A stretch of 61,981 bases of DNA from a virus (IMGVR_UViG_3300023116_000045:1-61981); one strand, 5' to 3'; shown: positions 1-7,037, numbered from the stretch's first letter. The notes: a model not told the origin generated them from the sequence alone. Numbers and translations: made by a program.

Positions 1-100
1 ATATCATTGTGAGAGTAAAGATCAAGAAGATCATAACTGTGAAGACCATAAAACCCACACCAGCGGGTATGATCCAGTCTGGCATGGGTTCATGCTTCAT
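1..100 (-). CDS. small hydrophobic membrane protein, 3' end outside window
   Basis: Starts at an ATG at 100 that overlaps the stop of the preceding gene (ATGA) and runs off the left edge after 33 codons. After a short polar start (MKHEPMPDW) the rest is one hydrophobic stretch (IIPAGVGFMVFTVMIF...), so a single membrane span is likely. The family is not recognised. A photosystem or high-light-inducible peptide was considered, but no diagnostic residue is visible. Confidence 0.6.
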   Translation of the reverse strand, partial: MKHEPMPDWIIPAGVGFMVFTVMIFLIFTLTMI

Positions 101-216
101 TCTTTCTCACACGCTTTTCTAGCGATACCAGCATGAATGTAAGCAGGAGCAACTAAACCGTTGCAAATCCACTCTAACTCACGGGTCTTGAGATTACAAC
201 AAATGCGATAAGTCAT
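97..216 (-). CDS. 39-residue hypothetical protein
   Basis: Short gene coupled at both ends by ATGA overlaps: its ATG overlaps the stop of the gene at 216-485, and its TGA overlaps the start of the membrane peptide gene. The product has two adjacent cysteines near the start (CC in MTYRICC) and a basic C-terminal half. The perfect nesting in a coupled chain is the main evidence that it is translated. Function unknown. Confidence 0.6.
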   Translation of the reverse strand: MTYRICCNLKTRELEWICNGLVAPAYIHAGIARKACEKE

Positions 217-485
217 CAGTCTAACCAACTGTCATTGGACTTAAGTTTGCGGACACTTGTGAATCCAGTCGGAGACACATGTATGCCAAACCCGTCGAAA
301 TTGCTGCTGTTCCTAATAACCCAACTCTCAGGACCAACTTCGAGAAGTACACTGCCCATTGCTTCAGAATTGGATAGAGATTCTGCATAACGTCGTTGAG
401 CACGAGATAGACTAAGATGGCGGGATGGTTTATTCCAAAACTCATTGTTTGTTTCTCCAAATTCAATAACTTTGTACAGGATCAT
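216..485 (-). CDS. 89-residue hypothetical protein
   Basis: ATG at 485 overlaps the stop of the gene at 482-697 (ATGA), and its own TGA overlaps the next start, so it belongs to a translationally coupled string. The protein is soluble and of mixed composition, with no motif I recognise. Confidence 0.7.
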   Translation of the reverse strand: MILYKVIEFGETNNEFWNKPSRHLSLSRAQRRYAESLSNSEAMGSVLLEVGPESWVIRNSSNFDGFGIHVSPTGFTSVRKLKSNDSWLD

Positions 486-697
486 TTGTAGTTGTCAAGA
501 ACACGGTTGAGATCATCAATCGCAGCAAAGAGTGCGGACCTGGCATAACCAACGGCAAAAGGTGCTTGCTTTTGGTAATCTTGAATGTCAGCATCATAAT
601 CTACACCATCACAGACATCAAATGCCTTACGAAGGTCATCAATAGTCCGCTGAATCTTGACCTGATCCATAACTTCCATAGTTTGTGTGTTGTTCAT
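482..697 (-). CDS. 71-residue hypothetical protein
   Basis: Helical, acidic product (TIDDLRKAFDVCDGVDYDAD...). The ATG at 697 lies only 9 bases after a copy of the boundary repeat TGAGCCTGCACATTGT (707-722) and has no Shine-Dalgarno sequence. An in-frame ATG at 679 would put the repeat 27 bases upstream, closer to the 23-24 bases seen at four other copies, so the true start is uncertain. Function unknown. Confidence 0.65.
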   Translation of the reverse strand: MNNTQTMEVMDQVKIQRTIDDLRKAFDVCDGVDYDADIQDYQKQAPFAVGYARSALFAAIDDLNRVLDNYK

Positions 698-706
698 ATC
701 AGAGAG

Positions 707-722
707 ACAATGTGCAGGCTCA
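707..722 (-). repeat. boundary repeat copy 1 (TGAGCCTGCACATTGT)
   Basis: One of six near-identical 16-base elements sitting between the stop of one gene and the start of the next. This copy matches exactly and is preceded by the stop codon and GAAGATTTAC, a flank shared with the copy at 4674-4689. Confidence 0.8.
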
Positions 723-730
723 GTAAATCT

Positions 731-1303
731 TCAGAAGGTGAACTTGGTAGGTTCTCCACAGAACTCAGTGACCTTGTTTGCGATACTCGTGGCAGAGATG
801 TCAGAAGCAACGGTGTATGCTTCCACCTCCAACCTGATGTCTGCCATATCCAAACCATCTTCTTCCAGATCGTCAATCAAACCCATCAGTTGTTCTTTAG
901 ACCAACTAGACTTAGTGAGGAAGGAGATGAGTGAATCTTCATCATGAAAAAGGTTTGCAAGTTTTCCATCTCCCATGCGACCTTCGTTGCAATCTTGTAC
1001 AACATGATGACCCTCATGACGTAGAGTGTCTAGATCATTTGCAGTCCAGGAGACTTGTTTCCCATCCCAAACCTTTGCGTTATCTTGACAAATAACCAAC
1101 CTTCTTTTGTAAGTATAATATGCGCCACCACCGCGTGAATCTTCATCACAAACGTCGGGTGTGTTGACCTTCATCGTTATACCAACATCTTGGAGTGCGT
1201 TCCACAAACCTTGGTGTTCTTCAAAGGTACCATTTGGACCAGCGAGTGCGGGAGTTGCAGTAGCAGAGAGTGCCAGAATGGCACCAGTGAGAACTTTTTT
1301 CAT
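731..1303 (-). CDS. exported protein with HEGHH zinc-protease-like motif
   Basis: A 190-residue product starting MKKVL with a classic signal peptide: basic N-terminus, hydrophobic core, and a PALA cleavage site at about residue 21. Residues 96-100 read HEGHH, which fits the HExxH zinc-binding signature of metallopeptidases. Cysteines at 52, 72 and just after the motif would suit an exported, disulfide-bonded fold. The open frame continues upstream to 1429, but that extension only translates the boundary repeat, so the ATG at 1303 was chosen. It may act in the periplasm on host envelope or peptidoglycan. Peptidase activity is inferred from the motif alone; a third zinc ligand is not obvious. 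Confidence 0.65.
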   Translation of the reverse strand: MKKVLTGAILALSATATPALAGPNGTFEEHQGLWNALQDVGITMKVNTPDVCDEDSRGGGAYYTYKRRLVICQDNAKVWDGKQVSWTANDLDTLRHEGHHVVQDCNEGRMGDGKLANLFHDEDSLISFLTKSSWSKEQLMGLIDDLEEDGLDMADIRLEVEAYTVASDISATSIANKVTEFCGEPTKFTF

Positions 1304-1327
1304 TAAAGTGTGTCTTATGTTAGTGGA

Positions 1328-1343
1328 ACAATGTGCGGGCTCA
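1328..1343 (-). repeat. boundary repeat copy 2 (one mismatch)
   Basis: Reads TGAGCCCGCACATTGT, one base different from the other exact copies. It lies 24 bases upstream of the ATG at 1303 and follows the stop of the membrane protein gene at 1353-1688 by about 10 bases. Confidence 0.8.
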
Positions 1344-1352
1344 GAAAATATG

Positions 1353-1688
1353 TCAGAGACCGTTTTGTTGAACTTCAGGACGAACCAGTTCCATCTTATT
1401 GAAGGAATTGTCTGTTTCGTACTCTTCAATCATGGGTGCCATTACAACGCCAGCAACCATTAGTTGACCAACAAGTAGAACAGGAGCGGCAGGGATACCA
1501 AGAATAACCCACGGAGTCCACTTACCTTGGAGTCCACGGATTGCACCCCATGATGCTAAAGCACCGAGAGGACCAGCAGTGAATAATCCAATCATTCCTG
1601 CGATACCTTGTTCAAAACCAGTTACAGTCTGGCGTACCATCACACGCTCTTCATTGTTAGTGATGGGATCAGGAAGTGTTTGAGTCAT
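1353..1688 (-). CDS. membrane protein, two predicted spans
   Basis: 111 residues with two hydrophobic stretches: one Gly/Ala-rich (GIAGMIGLFTAGPLGALASW) and one after GKWTPW (VILGIPAAPVLLVGQLMVAG). The ATG at 1688 was chosen because it sits 23 bases after a boundary repeat; an upstream TTG would translate the repeat itself. Function unknown. It is next to an exported protein, so an envelope role is possible. Confidence 0.65.
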   Translation of the reverse strand: MTQTLPDPITNNEERVMVRQTVTGFEQGIAGMIGLFTAGPLGALASWGAIRGLQGKWTPWVILGIPAAPVLLVGQLMVAGVVMAPMIEEYETDNSFNKMELVRPEVQQNGL

Positions 1689-1711
1689 AATGATAATCTC
1701 GTACCAATGGG

Positions 1712-1727
1712 ACAATGTGCAGGCTCA
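1712..1727 (-). repeat. boundary repeat copy 3
   Basis: Exact TGAGCCTGCACATTGT. The first three bases are the stop codon of the gene at 1725-1886, and the repeat ends 23 bases before the ATG at 1688. Confidence 0.85.
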
Positions 1728-1886
1728 ATCTTTGTTAGAAACCAAACGAACAGCAGTAATCTTGGCACCAGGATTGCGTGCCTCCATTAGTTTCTTTGCC
1801 GCTGCCTGAGTTACAACACCAGACACCTCAATGTCGTGTGAGGTGTATCCGTTGCCACCGTGAATGTGCCCTTTGTAAGTTGCCAT
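1725..1886 (-). CDS. 53-residue hypothetical protein
   Basis: ATG at 1886 two bases after the stop of the 354-residue gene upstream. The product begins MATYKGHIHGGNGYTSHDIE and ends in a basic, Ala/Lys-rich helix. Its TGA stop is embedded in boundary repeat copy 3. Function unknown. Confidence 0.65.
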   Translation of the reverse strand: MATYKGHIHGGNGYTSHDIEVSGVVTQAAAKKLMEARNPGAKITAVRLVSNKD

Positions 1887-1888
1887 AA

Positions 1889-2953
1889 TCATCTAATGAT
1901 GTCGATGTCTTGTTTATCACCCCACAACTCAAGTTGAGTCCTAAGGTTCTTGTTTGATACAAGTTTATCATACCTTTTTGCTGCTTTCTTTCTCCACCAT
2001 TCGATTGCATCATCTTTGTCATAATCAAAGAAACCCATATAAGAACGCTTGCGCTCTGTGAGTGACTTTGCATGTTCAATCGCTGCGTTAAACTCTTCCA
2101 ACTTGCCCTCATCTTGCAGTGACTTCTTCACAATGGAGATCATCTTTGTTTGGATCTTGAGTTTCTTTGATGACTTGTCTGCTGAGATGAGTCTTTCACC
2201 ACCGTTGGCATTGTTATTGAACCACCAGAACATTTCATTGAAATAATCATCATGAAACAGGGGCAAGAAGTTGCTTTCAGTGTCACCAACGTGACGAACA
2301 AATGGTTTCAGACCATCATACATTGACACACCTTTGGTAGATCCATAAAGCGATGTTGTCTCGAAATACTTTAGATCAGTGCCATACTTCTCATCGAACT
2401 GTTGTTTCAGGTAACTGGAAGATGCAAGCAGACACAATAACTTACCACCCAGGTAGTTGTAACCAAATGGTTGTACTGGAACGATGTTAAATCCCATCAC
2501 AAACTCTTTGTTTATCTGTGACAGTGACAATACCTTACCGAAGTAATCATTGCGTGGTTTGGAATTAATCGTGGGTGACCCAAATCGCACCACACCAACT
2601 ACCTTATCGGTAGTATCTTCAGTCACAATCCACTTCAGTGTGCGACCAGGAATTGCTTCTTCGATTGCATTGGATGCAGTCAAGTTCAGAACCTCAGAGT
2701 ACATCTGCTGCGTGTACTTACTCTTAGGTTTGTTAGACGTGTCCACCACATGAATGGAGAACTTCATGTCATTGGGATGGACAGAAAAGTCAGAGAAGAT
2801 GTCATCCTCAGGACCAAAGAGTGTGCCCGAGGACTTATCCAACCTGCTCTGCTTTACATGACGAAAGTATTCATCAATGCGGTTAAACTGTGTGTAATAT
2901 GAGATGAACTGGTCCGCTGCCCAAACAGCATCTTCAGGTGTCAATGATGCCAT
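1889..2953 (-). CDS. conserved phage protein, possibly DUF4338/GNAT-like
   Basis: 354 residues. The centre contains the order WIVTEDTTDKVVGVVRFGSP, then RNDYFGK, then a predicted strand-helix run ending LLCLLASSS, then TTSLYGSTKG. This succession (substrate-specific strand, RD-Y-G segment, Leu-rich helix, T-S-x-YG-x-S) resembles the DUF4338 (DruA-type) layout, which has an acetyltransferase-like core. The resemblance is from memory of the pattern and unconfirmed. Catalytic residues cannot be assigned. A plausible sigma70-type promoter lies just upstream (2978-3006). Confidence 0.55.
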   Translation of the reverse strand: MASLTPEDAVWAADQFISYYTQFNRIDEYFRHVKQSRLDKSSGTLFGPEDDIFSDFSVHPNDMKFSIHVVDTSNKPKSKYTQQMYSEVLNLTASNAIEEAIPGRTLKWIVTEDTTDKVVGVVRFGSPTINSKPRNDYFGKVLSLSQINKEFVMGFNIVPVQPFGYNYLGGKLLCLLASSSYLKQQFDEKYGTDLKYFETTSLYGSTKGVSMYDGLKPFVRHVGDTESNFLPLFHDDYFNEMFWWFNNNANGGERLISADKSSKKLKIQTKMISIVKKSLQDEGKLEEFNAAIEHAKSLTERKRSYMGFFDYDKDDAIEWWRKKAAKRYDKLVSNKNLRTQLELWGDKQDIDIIR

Positions 2954-2977
2954 AACGAAGAGTGAACCACAGTGTTT

Positions 2978-3006
2978 ATTGTATCAGTTTGCCATCCTTT
3001 TGTTGA
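2978..3006 (-). promoter_or_regulatory. putative sigma70-type promoter
   Basis: On the minus strand, TCAACA (-35, 4 of 6 matches), a 17-base spacer and TACAAT (-10), ending about 24 bases before the ATG at 2953. It overlaps the end of the upstream basic-protein gene. Confidence 0.4.
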
Positions 3007-3589
3007 CTCTTCTCTTAATCTCCTGAGGACCAACTGTCTCGCCTTTCTTCTTTGCCTTGTCTCTTTCTTGGTCAGACATGATACCTTTCAGTTTCTTTTC
3101 ACCTGCTCTTCTGAGTTTAACTTGCTCAGGTCTGCTGTACCCTGTGGGTTTGGCAGGTTTGTAATCAGGAGAGACTGGTTTCTTTTCCTTGGCAGGTGTA
3201 TCTTTCTTCAAAACTTCAGATGCACTCTTTGCTTGCTTTTCGCCACGCTCTCTTGCTTTTCTCTCAAGATATGCCTTGCGTTGTGCTTCTTTAGGTGACA
3301 ATGCTGCTGCACCTCTTTCACCCTTAGGCATGGCAGGTCCACCAGCCTTACCTGTGCGAGTTTGACCAATATCTTTACGATCTTTCTGTGTGACTGGTGC
3401 TGTCTTACCACCACCGATTGCCTTGACTCTTTTACCAGTTCCTGGTTCTTGTCTACGCTTTGCTCCTATTCTTCCGCCCTCACCTGCTTGTCTCACAGAG
3501 GAAGAACCTTGGAGAGCAGGATCTAAACCACGTCTCTTAACTTGGACGACTTCGTTGATGCGTTGAACCAGAGACTTCTTGCCTAACAT
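2984..3589 (-). CDS. lysine/arginine-rich disordered protein
   Basis: 201 residues from the ATG at 3589; a TTG at 3598 is also possible. Extremely rich in Lys, Arg, Gly, Pro and Gln, with repeated charged blocks (KAYLERKARERGEKQ) and no hydrophobic core, so it is probably unstructured and able to bind nucleic acid. A late-promoter-like box lies 20 bases upstream (3610-3618), hinting at late expression and perhaps packaging with DNA. No family recognised. Confidence 0.65.
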   Translation of the reverse strand: MLGKKSLVQRINEVVQVKRRGLDPALQGSSSVRQAGEGGRIGAKRRQEPGTGKRVKAIGGGKTAPVTQKDRKDIGQTRTGKAGGPAMPKGERGAAALSPKEAQRKAYLERKARERGEKQAKSASEVLKKDTPAKEKKPVSPDYKPAKPTGYSRPEQVKLRRAGEKKLKGIMSDQERDKAKKKGETVGPQEIKRRVNKRMAN

Positions 3590-3609
3590 GACACACAATA
3601 AACCAGTGT

Positions 3610-3618
3610 ATTATTTAT
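3610..3618 (-). promoter_or_regulatory. late-promoter-like box ATAAATAAT
   Basis: Resembles the T4 late consensus TATAAATA. It ends 20 bases before the ATG at 3589 and overlaps the stop of the gene at 3611-3766. Confidence 0.5.
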
Positions 3619-3766
3619 CTTTAGTCGCTGCCAACTGCCTCTCCAACTCAAACTTAACCTGTATCAGATGATTAGAAAAGAAACCAGAGAACTGATTACC
3701 ATAAAGTAAGTCCCATGCCTTCTGAATGTGATCCTTTGCTTTAGTCAGTCGTTCGCGTTGGTTCAT
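3611..3766 (-). CDS. 51-residue helical hypothetical protein
   Basis: Begins MNQRERLTKAKDHIQKAWD at an ATG (3766) overlapping the stop of the KxDG gene (ATGA), which decides the start. Amphipathic and probably all-helical. Coupling suggests it is made together with the KxDG protein. Function unknown. Confidence 0.65.
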   Translation of the reverse strand: MNQRERLTKAKDHIQKAWDLLYGNQFSGFFSNHLIQVKFELERQLAATKDK

Positions 3767-4650
3767 TGGAAGCGTCCATTGTTGAAGTTTTGGAAGGCGA
3801 AAGTAGGTCTGTCCACTAACTTGAAACTGGCATCCAAGGTGTGCCACACATATCCTTCAGCAGGAACTTTGCGACCTGCAAGATAAGCAGTGGGAGAATT
3901 GTAGACGATCAAAGAGTTCATCAGATCCTCCTTGATGTCAATCGTGAGCATGTAAAGATTAGCAAGATGAGGACAACCAACGATGTCAGTCAGGATCTGG
4001 TCGTTGAGATGCTGACCGTCACGAATGACAGCGTTAATTGCCTTCTTTGCTTCTGCTGCTTCCTTATCATCAAGGAACCCAATCACGTCAGGATTACTAA
4101 CGTTAGGTGCTCCAACGGTAAGGCGTTTCTTGTCAACAAATGGCTGCACATACAAGCAGTCTTTGTTGCTCGGGATGTCATCAACGATGGGGAAAGCAAC
4201 TGCATCTTTGAGTGTAGGTCCTTCGTAGTAAGTGTGCGGTGCAACGACAATCTTTTCCTGAATGGGTTCAGGGAAGACATACTCAATGGTGTTGGGTTTT
4301 AGAGTGTCAATGCCACACCCATAACCAATAAAGTCACCTTGATAGATACCCTGAGTGAAGGGAAGATACTTCCAACAAGCAGTCAGAACAGCAGCGAGTT
4401 CTGGTTGCTCACCATAATAAGTCTTGATGTCTTCGATAGAATAACAGATCTTGATCTTACGCTTGTTGAACACAGACTTGGTGCCAACAAACTCATCACC
4501 AGTGGCAGGATCGACACCCCAAACGATAGCAGGACTGCCATCCATCTTTACACTGATGTGCTCTGCTTCATCGAAGAGAGACTCAAGAACCCACAGATTA
4601 CCTGTGAGGATTAGATCTTCAGGGTGTTCGAGATGTAGGTTCTTAGTCAT
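3763..4650 (-). CDS. KxDG-motif protein, ligase/nucleotidyltransferase-like
   Basis: 295 residues. Residues 35-38 read KMDG, followed by SPAIVWG, which matches motif I (KxDG) of the covalent nucleotidyltransferase family (DNA and RNA ligases, capping enzymes). Further on, GIYQGDFIGYG (about 130-145) could be the Glu/Asp motif, but a canonical motif V (KxK) is not evident; only VDKKR near residue 173 is similar. It may be a divergent or non-catalytic relative, as in phage DUF6267-type proteins. The ATG at 4650 lies 23 bases after a boundary repeat and a weak AAGA. It is coupled to the 51-residue gene downstream. Confidence 0.6.
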   Translation of the reverse strand: MTKNLHLEHPEDLILTGNLWVLESLFDEAEHISVKMDGSPAIVWGVDPATGDEFVGTKSVFNKRKIKICYSIEDIKTYYGEQPELAAVLTACWKYLPFTQGIYQGDFIGYGCGIDTLKPNTIEYVFPEPIQEKIVVAPHTYYEGPTLKDAVAFPIVDDIPSNKDCLYVQPFVDKKRLTVGAPNVSNPDVIGFLDDKEAAEAKKAINAVIRDGQHLNDQILTDIVGCPHLANLYMLTIDIKEDLMNSLIVYNSPTAYLAGRKVPAEGYVWHTLDASFKLVDRPTFAFQNFNNGRFQ

Positions 4651-4673
4651 AATCAAGTCTTCGTATCAAGGGA

Positions 4674-4689
4674 ACAATGTGCAGGCTCC
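4674..4689 (-). repeat. boundary repeat copy 4
   Basis: Reads GGAGCCTGCACATTGT (first base differs). It is preceded by TGAAGATTTAC, including the stop codon of the upstream gene, just as at 707-722, and ends 23 bases before the ATG at 4650. Confidence 0.85.
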
Positions 4690-4697
4690 GTAAATCT

Positions 4698-4904
4698 TCA
4701 CGCCTCAGTCTCTGCCATAACTTTGCCAGCGTTGGAAGGACCAACCCATACCTTACCGTCAGCATAATATTGACGGACGTGAGAACGACGGAGTTCGACC
4801 AGTTCGTTGTATCGTGCTTGTTGTTCACGAGTGTACTGGAAGTTCTGTTTCTGCCAGTCTTTCCGCAGTTGCTGAAGTTCCAGGAGAGTTTCGCGTTGAA
4901 TCAT
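4698..4904 (-). CDS. 68-residue hypothetical protein, helical N-terminus
   Basis: Gln/Leu/Arg-rich helix (LLELQQLRKDWQKQN...) followed by VWVGPSNAGKVMAETEA. The GPSNAGK stretch is only loosely P-loop-like and probably too close to the C-terminus to be one. The start at 4904 lies 24 bases after a boundary repeat. Confidence 0.6.
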   Translation of the reverse strand: MIQRETLLELQQLRKDWQKQNFQYTREQQARYNELVELRRSHVRQYYADGKVWVGPSNAGKVMAETEA

Positions 4905-4928
4905 AATGTTGTTTCTTACAATGAGGAG

Positions 4929-4944
4929 ACAATGTGCAGGCTCA
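4929..4944 (-). repeat. boundary repeat copy 5
   Basis: Exact TGAGCCTGCACATTGT. Its first three bases are the stop codon of the gene at 4942-5172, and it ends 24 bases before the ATG at 4904. Confidence 0.85.
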
Positions 4945-5172
4945 GAAAATCTTTTTCTTCATCGTTTTGTTGATGAATGTCTTGGCAGACGAGAAGTTCT
5001 TGCAATACTTTACCACAACACCGTGGTGAATAATGGCAAGTTGATGTCTGCTGCCAATCACAGGAATGGCAGCAATCATGTTCTCATCTTTCCAGTTCTT
5101 ACCAATAATAAACCCTGGCGATCCTGGTTTAGCGTCCAAGATCGTTGGGTGTTCATATTGTAGAAACTTCAA
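4942..5172 (-). CDS. 76-residue hypothetical protein with TTG start
   Basis: No upstream ATG exists in frame before a stop. The TTG at 5172 overlaps the upstream stop as TTGA, mirroring the ATGA junctions elsewhere, so TTG is taken as the start. The product (MKFLQYEHPTILDAKPGSPG...) ends in a basic tail MKKKIF. No family recognised. Confidence 0.6.
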   Translation of the reverse strand: MKFLQYEHPTILDAKPGSPGFIIGKNWKDENMIAAIPVIGSRHQLAIIHHGVVVKYCKNFSSAKTFINKTMKKKIF

Positions 5173-5348
5173 GAGAAATAATAATCAGGGACAGACAGGT
5201 TCTCCACATAGGCATCAGCACTTTCTCCACCTTCAAGTTGAAGAACTTCTGCCCAATCAATCTGATGCGGATCAAACTCATGATCAAACACTTCAAGGTC
5301 CAACGTGATACGATAACGGGTCTTCTGAGGAAGGTAAGTCATGCCCAT
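5169..5348 (-). CDS. 59-residue acidic hypothetical protein
   Basis: ATG at 5348 with AGGAG 8-9 bases upstream; the stop overlaps the TTG of the next gene. The frame stays open 19 codons further upstream with protein-like content (DDWQYWGYNDS) up to an in-frame TAG inside a hairpin at 5414-5431, but offers no ATG or GTG, so a longer form with a non-standard start cannot be excluded. Acidic, function unknown. Confidence 0.6.
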   Translation of the reverse strand: MGMTYLPQKTRYRITLDLEVFDHEFDPHQIDWAEVLQLEGGESADAYVENLSVPDYYFS

Positions 5349-5413
5349 GAGAGGAACTCCTGTGATTACTGAATCATTGTAACCCCAATATTGCCAGTCG
5401 TCCAGCCCCTTGT

Positions 5414-5431
5414 GACACTATGGATAGTGTC
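5414..5431. other. perfect 8-bp inverted repeat (hairpin)
   Basis: GACACTAT-GG-ATAGTGTC. On the minus strand it directly follows a TAAATATAAAG stretch and precedes the 59-residue gene. On the plus strand it is followed by TTTATATTT. It could be a transcript-end hairpin for the nucleotidyltransferase gene (stop at 5439) or a leader structure. Confidence 0.5.
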
Positions 5432-5438
5432 TTTATAT

Positions 5439-6152
5439 TTAGTACACAGACAAGTTTTTATCAGTTACATCCTTCAGGTAAGAATTTAATCTGTCAATGG
5501 CTCCAGTGTTTCTCAGTCCTTTGAACACAAGATTACCCTGTGCAAATTCACCACCTTTCTGAATGGATTGTCTTCTCAGTTTGAAAACTCTTTCCTTGAT
5601 CCACTTCAGTTGCTCTGGATTAGCAACACCAGTGTCAATAATCTCATCAATCTCTGCTTCCAGATCTTTCACTCTGGACTGGATGACTACATCATCACCC
5701 TTGGGTGCTTCAGTGCTGGGTTCTGTAATCCATCTACCTTTCTCTAACGAATAACGTCCCTGTCTTGCTGGTTTGGGATCATCAACGTCTTCAGCATAAA
5801 CTTCAACTTCAGTGCCAAAGATGGTGACATCCTGTTCATATGACCACAACTTCTTTCTTGCTCTCAGATAATCATCCAACAGTTCCTCACACTCACTGAC
5901 CTTGGACTTGTCAACAATCAAGTGTAGATCAAGATCAGACTGTGAGTTATAAAGATAAGAGGCATTACCACCTACCAGGTGCATATCTTCGATCGCTTCT
6001 TTGGGGATACCGATAGCATCTGCCCAGTAATTACCAATCTTCAGCAGACCCTTACGCACCTCAGGCTTCAGGGTTTTGCCATCCCAGAACTTAGGATTGA
6101 GGGTGCGTTCTTTATCCTTTTGTTCACGGATAAAGACATTTAGAGTCTTCAT
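5439..6152 (-). CDS. Pol-beta-superfamily nucleotidyltransferase-like protein
   Basis: 237 residues. Residues 61-77 read GG-NAS...SDLDLH: the GG-x-S turn followed by D73-x-D75 is the metal-binding signature of the Pol-beta nucleotidyltransferase superfamily, and a third acidic strand (EVEVYAED, about 115-122) fits. The C-terminal third is helical and charged. It may adenylylate a protein or RNA, or be a conserved cyanophage protein of unknown target. It overlaps the upstream membrane protein by 4 bases, with a late-promoter-like box 20 bases before the ATG. Confidence 0.7.
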   Translation of the reverse strand: MKTLNVFIREQKDKERTLNPKFWDGKTLKPEVRKGLLKIGNYWADAIGIPKEAIEDMHLVGGNASYLYNSQSDLDLHLIVDKSKVSECEELLDDYLRARKKLWSYEQDVTIFGTEVEVYAEDVDDPKPARQGRYSLEKGRWITEPSTEAPKGDDVVIQSRVKDLEAEIDEIIDTGVANPEQLKWIKERVFKLRRQSIQKGGEFAQGNLVFKGLRNTGAIDRLNSYLKDVTDKNLSVY

Positions 6153-6364
6153 TTCTGGAGTTCACACTGATTATTATTTATCCACCACACATTGTTCCAG
6201 TGTCTTACTGCGTTAGAAACAATGGCCACATTAGTGACAAAGTAAGTGATGAGTATAACAGTGCGTATGAGAGCAACTGTGTCTGCCTCTTTGTCATTTT
6301 TACCTGCCTTTTCTCCTAATGCCTTTGCCCAAAGTCTCCAAATCGTTTTCTTTTTCTTACTCAC
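6149..6364 (-). CDS. small membrane protein, GTG start
   Basis: 71 residues. The basic N-terminus (SKKKK) is followed by one hydrophobic span (TVALIRTVILITYFVTNVAI), as in a signal-anchor protein. The start is a GTG overlapping the upstream stop as GTGA; the stop overlaps the nucleotidyltransferase start as ATGA. Function unknown. Confidence 0.6.
   Translation of the reverse strand: MSKKKKTIWRLWAKALGEKAGKNDKEADTVALIRTVILITYFVTNVAIVSNAVRHWNNVWWINNNQCELQK
6173..6181 (-). promoter_or_regulatory. late-promoter-like box ATAAATAAT
   Basis: Lies in the end of the membrane protein gene, 20 bases before the ATG of the nucleotidyltransferase gene at 6152. Confidence 0.45.
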
Positions 6365-6798
6365 AGGGGTTCTTCTTCTCCCAGGTTCAGATGTAATTTA
6401 TCTGTCGGAACAAATGGGTCCATACTGCCTGGAAGAACGATGAGAGGTACAGTCTGTCTTGGCATGAATGGTGGCAATTTCTTTTCATCAGGCCAGACTT
6501 CATCCAACTCTGCCTCAATCTTTTCAGTTAGACCATCATTATTGCAATATTCACAAGGAAAAGCAGGATAAACAGGTAATGGAGGGAGAGGATTGTTGAA
6601 ATACTCATCCCTCACCGCTTGCATAATGTGTTTGGGAGTTCCATAGAAACCATGGTTCTCCCACAAACAATCAAGATAACGAATGTCATCACGTTCAGCA
6701 TCAAATGTGACAGCATCACAATATCTAAGAATGTCAGGTGTAACTTCAACTCGTCCACCGCCCCATCCAGCGGGAACTTCCATAATAAAGGGTACCAT
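6361..6798 (-). CDS. 145-residue hypothetical protein
   Basis: ATG at 6798 forms a TGATG overlap with the previous stop; the GTG one codon earlier would give a GTGA junction and is equally possible. The protein has a CEYC pair in the middle, a Pro-rich stretch (NNPLPPLPVYPAFP) and an acidic C-terminus. No known family. Confidence 0.6.
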   Translation of the reverse strand: MVPFIMEVPAGWGGGRVEVTPDILRYCDAVTFDAERDDIRYLDCLWENHGFYGTPKHIMQAVRDEYFNNPLPPLPVYPAFPCEYCNNDGLTEKIEAELDEVWPDEKKLPPFMPRQTVPLIVLPGSMDPFVPTDKLHLNLGEEEPL

Positions 6799-6959
6799 CA
6801 CCCACCTCTTTCTTTTAATGAACGAACAAGATAAGAAGTAAAGTCTTCCATCTTGCTTGGAACTACAAACTGTGGACCATCATTGATTGCCTTTTTGAGT
6901 GCTTCCATGTCCTCCCACTCTTCTTCGGTAAGAGTAGTGTTGGCCCCTTGTTTTGTCAT
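6798..6959 (-). CDS. 53-residue hypothetical protein
   Basis: Small acidic and helical protein (MTKQGANTTLTEEEWEDMEA...) from an ATG at 6959. Its stop overlaps the next start. A sigma70-like promoter lies about 20 bases upstream (6981-7008). Confidence 0.55.
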   Translation of the reverse strand: MTKQGANTTLTEEEWEDMEALKKAINDGPQFVVPSKMEDFTSYLVRSLKERGG

Positions 6960-6980
6960 AGATGTTTTGAATGTGTTGAA

Positions 6981-7008
6981 ATTCTAACATCTTATTTACA
7001 GAAATCAA
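6981..7008 (-). promoter_or_regulatory. putative sigma70-type promoter
   Basis: TTGATT, a 16-base spacer and TAGAAT, ending 21 bases before the ATG at 6959, in a 78-base intergenic gap. Confidence 0.4.
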
Positions 7009-7037
7009 CTGTTCTTAAGAGTGTCTTTAGATTGTCG

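Noticed and set aside
1-100. High-light-inducible or photosystem peptide
   Set aside because: One hydrophobic span only, with no chlorophyll-binding ExxN/R signature or recognisable photosystem sequence.
481-498. sigma70 promoter TTGACA with TACAAA at the end of the 71-residue gene
   Set aside because: The -10 lies inside the first codons of the next gene, so it cannot drive that gene and has no clear downstream target.
1304-1429. N-terminal extension of the HEGHH protein up to 1429
   Set aside because: The extension translates the boundary repeat (EPAHCS) and would bury the signal peptide internally.
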